A DNA stretch of 9,922 bases from Marinilabiliales bacterium (GCA_002869425.1 PKSZ01000459.1:1-9922); one strand, 5' to 3'. Positions 1 through 7,987 are shown, numbered from the stretch's first letter. Numbers and translations are program-made. The notes: a model not told the origin generated them from the sequence alone.

Positions 1-48
1 GAATGTTTTGCGTGAAAAAGACAGGGGGAAATCTTGTGTCAGGGTTTG

Positions 49-363
49 CTAATCCTTTTTTTCCTTGACAATAATAAAAATATCTTCGTTCGGTTTTTTC
101 ATAAGATACTCTTCTCTTGCAAATTTCTCGAGACTCTTTTTGTTTGTCTTCAACTCTTCCATTTTTCTTTGTGCATTTTCAATGGCTTTGTTGTAATAAG
201 CTTTATCTTTTTTTAACTGATTGAGCTTACTGATGTTATCAAATCTGTCAAGTAAGTTGTTTTGACTGAAAAATAGAAGTATAATCATGAACAAAAGACT
301 GGCAATAAAATATTTGTTTTTTATTACCGGGAAAATTTTCTTTACTGTGTTCACGAAATTCAT
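49..363 (-). CDS. Septum formation initiator family protein (FtsB/DivIC-like)
   Basis: A 104-residue protein with the layout of the FtsB/DivIC division proteins. It has a short cytoplasmic N-terminus (residues 1-17, basic), one membrane segment (about 18-33, ending LLFMIILLFF), a charged coiled-coil region (about 40-82) and the family's C-terminal signature around residues 83-99 (REEYLMKKPNEDIFII). Such proteins sit in the inner membrane with the coiled coil in the periplasm, and bridge early and late parts of the cell-division machinery together with FtsL and FtsQ/DivIB; this role is family knowledge. The length is normal for the family. The ATG at 361-363 gives the usual short N-terminus, and no good Shine-Dalgarno sequence precedes it. 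The gene is divergent from xdhC and the two look functionally unrelated. FtsB and DivIC cannot be told apart from sequence alone, so I give no symbol. Confidence 0.88.
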   Translation of the reverse strand: MNFVNTVKKIFPVIKNKYFIASLLFMIILLFFSQNNLLDRFDNISKLNQLKKDKAYYNKAIENAQRKMEELKTNKKSLEKFAREEYLMKKPNEDIFIIVKEKKD

Positions 364-381
364 GTGATCTTGTATTTATTA

Positions 382-415
382 CAAAAATATGTCGAAGTAT
401 ATACTATTACCACAA
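382..415 (-). promoter_or_regulatory. Possible Bacteroidota-type promoter for the DivIC-like gene
   Basis: Read on the minus strand, 389-382 is TATTTTTG, an exact match to the -7 consensus TAnnTTTG used by the Bacteroidota primary sigma factor. A TTG lies at 415-413 as a possible -33 element. The spacer is 23 bases, a little longer than usual. Transcription would begin about 15 bases before the ATG. The octamer is A+T-rich and could occur by chance, so this is a prediction only. Confidence 0.35.
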
Positions 416-527
416 TAAGACGTAAAGATTATCAACAATTTTATGTTAGTACACTTCTTTCTGGATAAGGGGATATACATTTTACCAAATCAGGAAATTT
501 TAGTACTTTTCCTTTAAAATTAGAAAC

Positions 528-1295
528 ATGAGTGATGTATATAAAAAGCTGGCAGAAGTAACATTAGCTGGTCGTGCTTCGGTTCTTTGTATCTTAACAG
601 AGACCAAAGGTTCAACGCCTCGAAAAGCTGGAAGTAAAATGCTTGTGCTTGATGATGGTAAAATTGTTGGAACAATAGGAGGTGGAAGTATAGAACAAAG
701 AGCCCAAAAAGCAGCTATGAAATTAATGGGATGTGCCAATCCTGAAAAGTTGAGTTTTGATTTGAAAGATGACTTGAACATGAGTTGTGGTGGTTTTGCA
801 GAAGTTTATTTGGAGCCGCAGAATCCAAAGCCAAGACTTGTAATTTTTGGAGCAGGGCACGTGGGAAAAGCATTGGCAGAGATAGCATGTAAATATGGCT
901 TTTCAATAACACTGGTTGATATGAGGGAAGAAGCATTGAATGAAATTAGTGTTGAAGGTGCTGAAAAAATACTGGGCGAATATGTTGAAAAGGCTACAGA
1001 GATTGAAACAGACAACAAAACATTTGTAACCATTCTTACACCAAAACATATCAGCGATGAGGATGTGCTGGCAGTTATGGCAAAAAAAACTCATTTGTAT
1101 CTGGGTATGATTGGAAGTAAAAAGAAAATAGCAAGCTGTAAAGCTCGGTTTTTGAAAGAAAAAATATTGACTCAAAATGAACTTGATGCGATTGATATGC
1201 CAATTGGGATCAGATTTGCAGCAGAAACACCAGAGGAAATTGCTATTAGCATTCTCGCTCGATTGATTGATGTGAAAAATACCAGCTTGCAGTAA
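528..1295 (+). CDS. xdhC: XdhC/CoxI-family molybdenum cofactor maturation protein
   Basis: A 255-residue protein matching XdhC, which binds molybdenum cofactor, aids its sulfuration and delivers it to the catalytic subunit of xanthine dehydrogenase in the cytoplasm (known from Rhodobacter capsulatus). The N-terminal XdhC/CoxI domain shows KGSTPRKAGSKML (residues 27-39), VGTIGGGSIE (47-56) and MSCGG (85-89), whose Cys87 is the conserved cysteine of the family. A Rossmann-type C-terminal domain shows FGAGHVGKAL (107-116), YLGMIGSKKK (191-200) and a TPEEIAISI block (234-242). Length and domain order are complete. The ATG at 528 begins just before the first conserved block. The gene lies 25 bases upstream of xdhA in the same direction and is probably the first gene of the xdh operon. 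Here it precedes the structural genes, whereas in R. capsulatus it follows them. Nothing suggests decay. Confidence 0.93.
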   Translation: MSDVYKKLAEVTLAGRASVLCILTETKGSTPRKAGSKMLVLDDGKIVGTIGGGSIEQRAQKAAMKLMGCANPEKLSFDLKDDLNMSCGGFAEVYLEPQNPKPRLVIFGAGHVGKALAEIACKYGFSITLVDMREEALNEISVEGAEKILGEYVEKATEIETDNKTFVTILTPKHISDEDVLAVMAKKTHLYLGMIGSKKKIASCKARFLKEKILTQNELDAIDMPIGIRFAAETPEEIAISILARLIDVKNTSLQ

Positions 1296-1320
1296 TAATG
1301 ATATAGAAAGGAATTGAAAA

Positions 1321-2751
1321 ATGAGTGAAATACAATTTATTCTGGATGATAAGCAGATTACTGTTGATTTTTCTGAAAAATTATATTCCCCCACTACTAC
1401 CTTGTTAAAGTATCTTCGAAGTTTGAAAGATCATAAAGGTGTGAAGGAAGGATGTGGAGAAGGCGATTGTGGCGCTTGTACAGTGGTTGTTGCAGAAGAA
1501 ATCAATGGTAAGTTGATGTATAAAGCCATTGATAGTTGTCTTGTTTTCTTACCCTGGGTGCATGGTAAGCAGGTTATTACGGTAGAAGGCCTTGGAACAT
1601 CAGCGAATTTGCATCCAGTTCAAAAGGCAATGGTCGATATGGATGGTTCTCAGTGCGGGTTCTGTACACCAGGATTTGTTATGTCAATTTTTGCAATTTA
1701 CAAATCGTACAAAAAACCCAATGAGGATGTAATCAGGGATGCTTTGGCTGGAAATTTATGTCGTTGTACAGGTTATCGACCTATAATTGATGCGGCCAAA
1801 GAAGCGTGTAAGCTTAGAAAACCTGATCAATTCTCGGAATCAGAGAAGAAAGTAGTTCGCATTTTAAAAGGAATAAAAAAACAAGGTTCTGTTAAGTTGT
1901 TGCTGGAAACCCATAAGTACTGGATGCCGGAGACTGCTGAGGAAGCTATTTCTATAAGACGAAAAAACAAGAAGGCTCTTCTTGTTTCTGGTGCCACTGA
2001 TGTAGCTCTTCGTGTTACTAAGAAACATGAAAATATTCCGGAAATTATTGATCTTTCTTTTATTGACTCCATCAAAGAGATTGTAACAAAAGATGGTTAT
2101 ATACATATCGGTGCAGGTTTGAGTCTTGAAATGCTCCGACAGGAAATTCGAAATGATTTGCCTGCTTTGTCTGATATGTTGGATGTATTTGGTAGCAAAC
2201 AAATTCGAAGCAAAGCAAGTTTGGGTGGAAATATTGGCTCAGCTTCTCCTATTGGAGATACATTGCCTGTACTTATGGCATACGATGCAATTATTAATTT
2301 ACAGGGTGTCAAAGGCATTAGAAGTGTAAGGCTTAGAGAGTTTATTAAAGGTTACAGAACAATAGATATGAAGTCAGATGAAATTATTGCCTTTGTTTCA
2401 GTTCCTGTTCCCGATAAAAAAGTAATATACAAATCATATAAGATATCAAAGAGAACAGATTTGGATATCAGTACAGTAAGTGCTTGTTTTTCCCTTAAGC
2501 TGAAGAAAAATATTGTAGAGGAGTTTTCTGCCTTTTATGGAGGTATGGCTGCTCAAACAAGCAATGCTGCAAAAGCATCAAAATATCTGCTCAATAAGGA
2601 ATGGAATTTAGAAAATATAGAACATGCTGCAAAATTGATAGATCAGGACTTCTCACCCATCTCAGATGCGAGGTCAGGAGCAGAGGCACGTAAAATTATG
2701 GCAAGAAATTTATTGCTGAAGTTCTTCAATAATGTTCATGAAAAACAATAA
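1321..2751 (+). CDS. xdhA: Xanthine dehydrogenase small subunit, [2Fe-2S] plus FAD domains
   Basis: A 476-residue chain carrying electrons from the molybdenum site to FAD and NAD+, organised like XdhA of R. capsulatus (462 residues). The plant-type ferredoxin domain has ligands Cys45, Cys50, Cys53 and Cys73. The second [2Fe-2S] domain has Cys112 and Cys115 (QCGFCTPG) and Cys147 and Cys149 (NLCRCTGYRP), so all eight ligands are present. The FAD-binding domain follows, with LVSGATDVAL (221-230) and the flavin motif SLGGNIGSASPIGD (300-313). The flavoprotein C-terminal domain shows KISKRTDLDIS (374-384). The start is well supported: an AGAAAGGAA Shine-Dalgarno-like stretch at 1305-1313 lies 7 bases before the ATG. 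The 3' end overlaps the proposed xdhB start by 20 bases, which suggests coupled translation. In E. coli naming these domains are the separate XdhC and XdhB chains, so symbols differ between species. The gene is intact. Confidence 0.95.
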   Translation: MSEIQFILDDKQITVDFSEKLYSPTTTLLKYLRSLKDHKGVKEGCGEGDCGACTVVVAEEINGKLMYKAIDSCLVFLPWVHGKQVITVEGLGTSANLHPVQKAMVDMDGSQCGFCTPGFVMSIFAIYKSYKKPNEDVIRDALAGNLCRCTGYRPIIDAAKEACKLRKPDQFSESEKKVVRILKGIKKQGSVKLLLETHKYWMPETAEEAISIRRKNKKALLVSGATDVALRVTKKHENIPEIIDLSFIDSIKEIVTKDGYIHIGAGLSLEMLRQEIRNDLPALSDMLDVFGSKQIRSKASLGGNIGSASPIGDTLPVLMAYDAIINLQGVKGIRSVRLREFIKGYRTIDMKSDEIIAFVSVPVPDKKVIYKSYKISKRTDLDISTVSACFSLKLKKNIVEEFSAFYGGMAAQTSNAAKASKYLLNKEWNLENIEHAAKLIDQDFSPISDARSGAEARKIMARNLLLKFFNNVHEKQ

Positions 2752-4360
2752 TGAAATGACAAATATAGTACATGAAAGTGCAAGGCTTCATGTTAGTGGT
2801 GAAGCAAAATATATTGATGATATTGATTTTTCCAGCTTATTACATGCAAGGGTGTTTTATAGTTCTTATGCACATGCAGAAATAGTATCGTATGATTTAA
2901 CAGAAGCAAGAAAGGTCAACGGTGTGCATGCAGTTATTGGTCCTGATGATTTACCTTCTGAAAACCAGATGGGTTGTATTTTTCACGATGAACCAGTATT
3001 AGCAGAAGGAGTGGTTGAGTGTGTGGGGCAGGCTATGTTTCTTATTGCAGCCGAAACGGAAGAACAATGTATTGAAGCAGAAAAGCTGATTAAGGTTGAG
3101 TTTAAAGAATTGGACGCAATTATCACGCTTCCTGAGGCAATTGAAAAAGGAGAGTTATTACAACCCCGGAGAAAAATAGAGCGGGGTGATGTTGAAAAAG
3201 CATTCAAAGAAGCGGAAAACGTAATAGAAGGAGAGCTTGAAGTAGGAGGTCAGGAACATTGGTATCTTGAAACACAAGTTGCAGTTGCCATTCCTGGTGA
3301 AGCAGGTGATCTGAAAATTCTAAGCTCTACACAAAATCCAACAGAAGTGCAGGCCATTGTTTCTGAAGTTTTGGGAATTGCCAGAATGCAGGTTGAGGTG
3401 GAAATGAGAAGAATGGGTGGTGCTTTTGGTGGAAAGGAAAGTCAGGCAAATCATATTGCTGCCTGGGCTGCCTTGCTTGCTGCCAAGACGAAAAGGCCCG
3501 TTAAGCTTAGGCTTTTTCGTGATGACGATCAGAAAATAACAGGTAAACGACACCCGTTTCTTATTAAGTATAAAGCAGCTTATACAAATGAAGGAAGAAT
3601 TACCGCTGTAGATTTTGAGCAAAATTGTAATGGTGGTCATGCTACCGATCTAACCATGTCTATACTGGAAAGGGCTCAAATGCATGCAGATAATTACTAT
3701 TTTATTCCCAATATGAAGATTATTGGAAATGCATGGAAAACAAATTTACCTTCTAATACAGCGTTTAGGGGGTTTGGTGGTCCACAGGGAATGGCAGGTA
3801 TCGAGACAATTATTGATAGGGTAGCACGAAACCTGGGAAAAGATGCAGGTTCCATACGAAAAATTAACTTCTATGGATCACGTGATCGCAATATTACACC
3901 GTATGGTCAAAAGGTAGAAAACAACAGATTGAGCCGCTTATGGAATGAAACAGTAAATATTTCAGAATATCGTGCACGAAGAAAGCAGGTTGATGCTTTT
4001 AATAAGAAAAACAAATTTGTAAAGAGAGGTTTGGCAATAACTCCCATAAAGTTTGGTATATCTTTTACCACATCATTTTTAAATCAGGCAGGTGCATTGG
4101 TGAATATCTACAGGGATGGATCTGTTTTGGTTAATCATGGTGGTACGGAAATGGGGCAGGGCCTGCATACGAAAATAGCACAAATTGCTGCATCTGAACT
4201 GGGCGTTAATTATTCCTGTATTAAAGTTACAGCAACCAATACGTCAAAAGTTCCCAATTCCTCGCCAACAGCAGCTTCATCCGGCACCGATATGAATGGC
4301 ATGGCAGTGAAAAATGCTGTGGAGAAACTTAAGCAAAGAATGGCATCGGTTGTTGCGACC

Positions 4361-4363
4361 TAA
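4361..4363 (+). other. In-frame TAA stop splitting xdhB
   Basis: The ochre codon lies between ...SVVAT and FSEKGTK... in the xdhB frame. Conserved XdhB sequence continues on the far side with no change of frame. One base change could have made it from TTA (Leu), CAA (Gln), GAA (Glu), AAA (Lys), TCA (Ser) or TAT/TAC (Tyr). The following base is T, and TAAT is usually an efficient termination context. xdhC, xdhA, holA and the ClC gene also end in TAA, which argues against reassignment of this codon. The next in-frame ATG is at 4589 with no spaced Shine-Dalgarno, so efficient restart is not evident. Confidence 0.9.
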
Positions 4364-5041
4364 TTTTCTGAAAAGGGAACAAAAGTAACATCAAAGGATA
4401 TTGTATTTGAAAACAATACAGTTTACAATAAAAAAACAAAAACTCAGAAGATCAGCTTCCTTGAAGCTGTCACATTTACTTACTTTGAAAGGGTTAGTCT
4501 GAGTGCAACGGGTTTTTATAAAACACCGGGAGTAAATTTTGACAGGGAAAGTGGAACAGGCAATCCGTTTTTTTATTTTGCTTTTGGAATGGCTGTCTCA
4601 GAAGTGGAATTGGATGTATTAACAGGAAAGTACAAATTTTTACGTGCAGATATTATCCATGATGTGGGGCGGTCAATCAATAAGAAAATAGATATTGGAC
4701 AGGTTGAAGGTGCTTTTATACAGGGAGTAGGATGGGTTACCAATGAAGAAATGAAGTATGATGAGAAAGGAAATCTACTGAATCATTCACCAGATACATA
4801 TAAGATTCCTGGAGTAAATGATATTCCTGTGATTTTTAATGTTCACTTGCTCGAAGGGGCTCCTCAGCCTAAAACTATAAGGAGAAGTAAAGCTGTTGGT
4901 GAACCTCCGTTTATGCTTGCTTTTAGTACATGGCTGGCTATTAAGGACGCTGTATCTGCAGTTGCTGATCATAGGATTGAACCTGAGTTTTCAATTCCTG
5001 CTACGCATGAGAAAATTCTATTGTCTATCGATAAATTAAAG

Positions 5042-5049
5042 AGGGAGAG
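5042..5049 (+). promoter_or_regulatory. Shine-Dalgarno-like site supporting the GTG start of holA
   Basis: AGGGAGAG lies 2 bases before the GTG at 5052, inside the last codons of xdhB. A purine-rich site is uncommon in this window and helps fix the holA start. The spacing from its GGGAG core is shorter than ideal. No other start codon is close: the next in-frame ATG would remove about 70 conserved residues. Confidence 0.45.
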
Positions 5050-5051
5050 TT

Positions 5052-6056
5052 GTGAAATTTGAACAGATAATTTCTGAGCTTAAAAATAAAATCTACAAAC
5101 CCATATATTTTCTATCCGGGGATGAACCTTATTATATTGATGCAGTTTGCAATTATATTGCAAATAATGTTTTAACAGAGAGTGAAAAGGCTTTTAATCA
5201 GACAGTTGTGTATGGTAAGGATGTGGAAATCAGTGATGTAATCAACCTTTCCAAACGATTTCCTATGATGGCAAATCATCAGGTTGTTATTGTGAAAGAG
5301 GCGCAGAATATTAGAACGTATGAAGAATTTATTCATTATGCTGAAAACCCTCTGAAATCAACCATATTGGTTATTTGTCATAAGTACAAGAATTTTGATA
5401 AACGAAAAAAGAAATTGATTGATGCCATCAAAGAGAATGGTGTTTTTTTCGATGCTAAAAAGATTAGCGATTATAAATTACCCGACTGGATAAATCAACA
5501 GGTTGGTAAATATGGAAAGACAATTGGTGCTGAAACTTGTATGTTGCTGTCTGAATACCTGGGAAATGATCTTGAAAAGATTGACAATGAATTGAAAAAA
5601 CTGGTGATAGCCATTCCCGATTCTCAAAAACAAATAACAATCGATGATATTGTTCACAATATTGGCATCAGTAAGGAGTACAATAATTTTGAGTTAACCA
5701 GGTCGCTGGGAAAAAAGGATAAAGCCAAGGCTACACGGATAATTCATCACTTTGCAATGAATCCGAAAGCATATCCTTTGCCTTTAACAATGGCTGCCTT
5801 GTATGGTTATTTTTCCAAGTTATTACTTTTTTATGGCTTAAATAATAAGAGCAATAAACGTTCAGTTGCTGCTGAATTGGAAATACCACCATTTGTGGTT
5901 GATGAATATATCGCAGCAGCCAGAAGATATGGCTCAGGAAAATTGATTAAAATTATTGGGTACTTACGTGATTATGATGTAAAGTTTAAGGGAGTTGGAT
6001 CCAATACTGATAGTGGAGAGCTGCTCAAAGAGTTGGGCTATCTTATTATGTATTAA
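5052..6056 (+). CDS. holA: DNA polymerase III subunit delta
   Basis: A 334-residue protein of the HolA family, the delta subunit that opens the beta sliding clamp within the clamp-loader complex in the cytoplasm. The N-terminus has the family pattern KPIYFLSGDEPYYID (residues 16-30), where an ATP-binding loop would sit in related AAA+ proteins but is absent, as expected for delta. The middle contains the lid-like helices (LSEYLGNDLEKIDNELKKL, about 166-184). The C-terminal helical collar domain (about 210-330) includes RSLGKKDKAKA and ends in a region rich in Tyr and Leu. Length is normal. The start is GTG at 5052, overlapping the xdhB end by 11 bases, so the gene is probably co-transcribed with the xdh genes or relies on a promoter inside xdhB. 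I saw no exact TAnnTTTG in the 700 bases upstream. The stop overlaps that of the convergent ClC gene by 4 bases. Confidence 0.93.
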   Translation: MKFEQIISELKNKIYKPIYFLSGDEPYYIDAVCNYIANNVLTESEKAFNQTVVYGKDVEISDVINLSKRFPMMANHQVVIVKEAQNIRTYEEFIHYAENPLKSTILVICHKYKNFDKRKKKLIDAIKENGVFFDAKKISDYKLPDWINQQVGKYGKTIGAETCMLLSEYLGNDLEKIDNELKKLVIAIPDSQKQITIDDIVHNIGISKEYNNFELTRSLGKKDKAKATRIIHHFAMNPKAYPLPLTMAALYGYFSKLLLFYGLNNKSNKRSVAAELEIPPFVVDEYIAAARRYGSGKLIKIIGYLRDYDVKFKGVGSNTDSGELLKELGYLIMY

Positions 6057-7825
6057 TCTTCAGAGAATTGTTTTAGCATTCTTCGGTACGAACTGAAAAC
6101 ATTTGCCCGGGAAACAAATCCAAGGTATTTACCATCTTGTACTACTACGATATTGAAGTTACCTGAATCCTGGAATTTTTTGGCTACGTCTTCCATAGAA
6201 TCATCGGGATGTACAGTATAAGAAGGAACATAGAACAGATCCCGTACGAATATGTCATCGTACATTTCGTGCTTAAACATAATATGCCGGATATGATCGA
6301 GTAGCACAATGCCAATATATTCATCAGATTCATCAACAACAGGGAAAATATTACGAGTCGATTTGCTGATTACGTCTACCAATTCTCTTAGCGAATAGTC
6401 TGGTTGAATGGTTTTGAAATTGGTTTCAATTAAGTTGTTAACTTTCATCAGTGAAAGAACGGCTTTATCTTTATCGTGTGTCATCAATTCACCTCTGCTT
6501 GCTAGCTGTATTGTATATACAGAATTCGATTCAAACAAACGCATGGTGGCATACGATATTGTTGAGGTAAGCATCAGGGGCATAAACAGATGGTACCCCC
6601 CCGTGATTTCAGCAATAAGGAATATGGCTGTTAATGGTGCATGGATAATTCCTGCAATGGTACCTGCCATGCCTACTAATGCATAAGTACTACCGTTAAT
6701 ATTAACGCCGGTATGCTTGAGTATGGTTGAGAAAAATAAACCAGTATTTGCTCCTAAGAATAGTGATGGTGCAAAAATACCTCCAATTCCACCAGCACCA
6801 AATGTTACTGATGTAGCAATTACTTTCATTAATATAATAACAACAAAAAGTGCCAGTATAACAAGAAAGCTTTCTTTGTAATCATAAAAAATACTGTTGT
6901 TTACGAGGTAACTAAAGTCACCCCTAAGAGCCTCATTAATAGTCTCGTAACCTTCACCATACAAGGATGGGAATAGGAAAAGAAGTATACCCAGAACGAG
7001 TCCACCAATCAAAAGTTTTTTGTACCAGGTTTTGAATTTTTCAAAAATACCTCCAATAAACATATATACTCTTGTAAAATATACGGATACAAGTCCCGTT
7101 ATAATGCCAAGAGCAATAAAGAGATGTATTTCATTAAGGTGGAAAGTTTCTTTTATTTCAACAGTATAGAGGTAATTTTGTCCCATCAGGAAATAGGCTG
7201 TAAGTGCAGCAGTAGCTGATGAAATTAATAATGGAACGATAGATGCCATGGTCAGGTCCAGCATGATTACTTCCAGGGCAAATACAACGGCTGCAATGGG
7301 GGCTTTAAATATAGCAGCCATTGCTCCTGCACATGCACATCCCAGCATTAAAATGACTTGCTTGTAATTTAAATGTAAAAATTTACCCAGATTTGAGCCT
7401 ATGGCAGCTCCCGTTGCTACTGTTGGGCCTTCCAGTCCTACGCTACCACCAAAACCAACAGTGAAAGCACTTGTTACAATTGAACTAAAAGTATTGTGCC
7501 TTTTAATCATGCCATTGTTTTTAGAAATGGCATACAGTACACTTGGAATACCGTGTCCAACTCTTTGTCTGACAATGAATTTTATAAATAGAACAGCGAT
7601 TAGAATTCCAATAAGCGGGTATGCAAAATATAGATAATTCTCATAAGACTCAGAAAAACTGCTTGTTAGAATCAATTGAGCAAAATATACAGCTTTTTTG
7701 ATAACAAAGGCTGCTATGCCCGAGGCCAGACCCACAATGATACTGAGTATAATAATAAATGTTTTGTCGGGAACTTTATTAATTCTCCACTTTAAAAACT
7801 TACCGATGGGATCAGTCCTTTGCAT
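6053..7825 (-). CDS. ClC-family chloride channel/transporter with C-terminal CBS domain pair
   Basis: A 590-residue inner-membrane protein. Residues about 20-440 form the ClC membrane core and about 465-585 form two CBS domains that in relatives bind adenine nucleotides and tune gating. Ion-pathway motifs are visible: GHGIP (90-94) in place of the E. coli GSGIP, GLEGP (130-134) with the gating glutamate Glu132, GGIFAP (348-353), and Tyr411 (TGGY) at the place of E. coli Tyr445. At the site of the internal proton glutamate Glu203 of E. coli ClcA the sequence reads FALEVIM, putting Val186 there, as in ClC channels. Whether the protein is a channel or a proton-coupled exchanger cannot be decided from sequence. 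The ATG at 7823-7825 is the only plausible start, giving a normal short cytoplasmic N-terminus. The gene is convergent with holA and divergent from the M16 genes, so it is probably transcribed alone. Confidence 0.93.
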   Translation of the reverse strand: MQRTDPIGKFLKWRINKVPDKTFIIILSIIVGLASGIAAFVIKKAVYFAQLILTSSFSESYENYLYFAYPLIGILIAVLFIKFIVRQRVGHGIPSVLYAISKNNGMIKRHNTFSSIVTSAFTVGFGGSVGLEGPTVATGAAIGSNLGKFLHLNYKQVILMLGCACAGAMAAIFKAPIAAVVFALEVIMLDLTMASIVPLLISSATAALTAYFLMGQNYLYTVEIKETFHLNEIHLFIALGIITGLVSVYFTRVYMFIGGIFEKFKTWYKKLLIGGLVLGILLFLFPSLYGEGYETINEALRGDFSYLVNNSIFYDYKESFLVILALFVVIILMKVIATSVTFGAGGIGGIFAPSLFLGANTGLFFSTILKHTGVNINGSTYALVGMAGTIAGIIHAPLTAIFLIAEITGGYHLFMPLMLTSTISYATMRLFESNSVYTIQLASRGELMTHDKDKAVLSLMKVNNLIETNFKTIQPDYSLRELVDVISKSTRNIFPVVDESDEYIGIVLLDHIRHIMFKHEMYDDIFVRDLFYVPSYTVHPDDSMEDVAKKFQDSGNFNIVVVQDGKYLGFVSRANVFSSYRRMLKQFSED

Positions 7826-7832
7826 TGTGCTG

Positions 7833-7840
7833 CAAAAATA
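7833..7840 (-). promoter_or_regulatory. Possible -7 promoter element for the ClC gene
   Basis: Read on the minus strand, 7840-7833 is TATTTTTG, an exact TAnnTTTG match and the same octamer as the one upstream of the DivIC-like gene. It ends only 7 bases before the ATG, which would give an almost leaderless message. No TTG is found at the normal -33 distance (the nearest is about 27 bases upstream). Treat as weak. Confidence 0.25.
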
Positions 7841-7957
7841 GTATTTACATGATTGCCATTATCATTTCAATCGTTTTTTTTCAGGCTTTTGATATATTTT
7901 TTTTAAAATCGAGAAAGTATTATCTGCTATTGTGGAGAAATACTCTTCAAAAAAGCC

Positions 7958-7987
7958 TTTGGTTAATAAAACATACGTATTCTTTTG
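7958..7987 (+). promoter_or_regulatory. Possible Bacteroidota-type promoter for the M16 peptidase pair
   Basis: TTTG at 7958-7961 (-33 type), an 18-base spacer, then TTCTTTTG at 7980-7987, one base away from TAnnTTTG. This places a start of transcription about 25 bases before the ATG at 8020. It is the best-spaced pair in the divergent spacer 7826-8019, which otherwise holds only A and T tracts. Confidence 0.35.

Larger units (their letters stand above)
2732..5062 (+). pseudogene. xdhB: Xanthine dehydrogenase molybdenum-binding subunit, interrupted by an in-frame stop
   Basis: The large catalytic chain, which would oxidise hypoxanthine and xanthine to urate in a complex with XdhA. The frame spans 776 codon positions, close to the 777 residues of R. 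capsulatus XdhB, but codon 544 is TAA. Before the stop: the N-terminal domain (HESARLHVSGEAKY, from residue 14), GGQEHWYLET (172-181), STQN (199-202), GGAFGGKE with Glu236, TAFRGFGG with Arg346, GISFT with Phe445, and GGTEMGQGLHTK (470-481). By alignment, Glu236, Arg346 and Phe445 match bovine Glu802, Arg880 and Phe1009, which mark xanthine rather than aldehyde oxidation. After the stop, in the same frame: ATGFYKTPG, IHDVGRS, GQVEGAF (Gln at codon 657) and AVGEPP, whose Glu at codon 724 (4901-4903) matches catalytic Glu1261. The 543-residue product therefore lacks the catalytic base and part of the cofactor site. Starts at 2732, 2738 and 2756 are all possible. No frameshift or second stop is seen, so the lesion is recent, a sequencing error, or (less likely) read through. 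Confidence 0.88.

Noticed and set aside
1..48. Possible end or start of a neighbouring gene at the left edge
   Set aside because: Short open stretches exist on both strands, but there is no start codon for a minus-strand gene and no recognisable sequence, so nothing can be called from 48 bases.
504..511. TACTTTTC as a -7 promoter element for xdhC
   Set aside because: It misses the final G of TAnnTTTG and has no TTG at a suitable distance upstream.
492..513. Inverted repeat AGGAAA / TTTCCT ahead of xdhC, as a possible operator
   Set aside because: The arms are only 6 bases in A+T-rich DNA, with a 10-base loop and no matching copy elsewhere. Chance is a good explanation.
903..1394. Long minus-strand open frame opposite xdhC and xdhA
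   Set aside because: It is the mirror of conserved coding sequence on the plus strand, has no recognisable domain and spans the xdhC-xdhA junction.
4361..4363. Reassigned genetic code or selenocysteine/pyrrolysine insertion
   Set aside because: Known insertions use TGA or TAG, not TAA, and TAA ends several other genes in this window normally.
4589..5062. An independent 157-residue gene starting at ATG 4589
   Set aside because: It is the C-terminal part of XdhB in the same frame. Conserved XdhB sequence also fills 4364-4588 before this ATG, and there is no properly spaced ribosome-binding site.
7860..7915. T-rich tracts in the divergent spacer as a rho-independent terminator
   Set aside because: No G+C-rich hairpin precedes the T runs, and both flanking genes start here rather than end.
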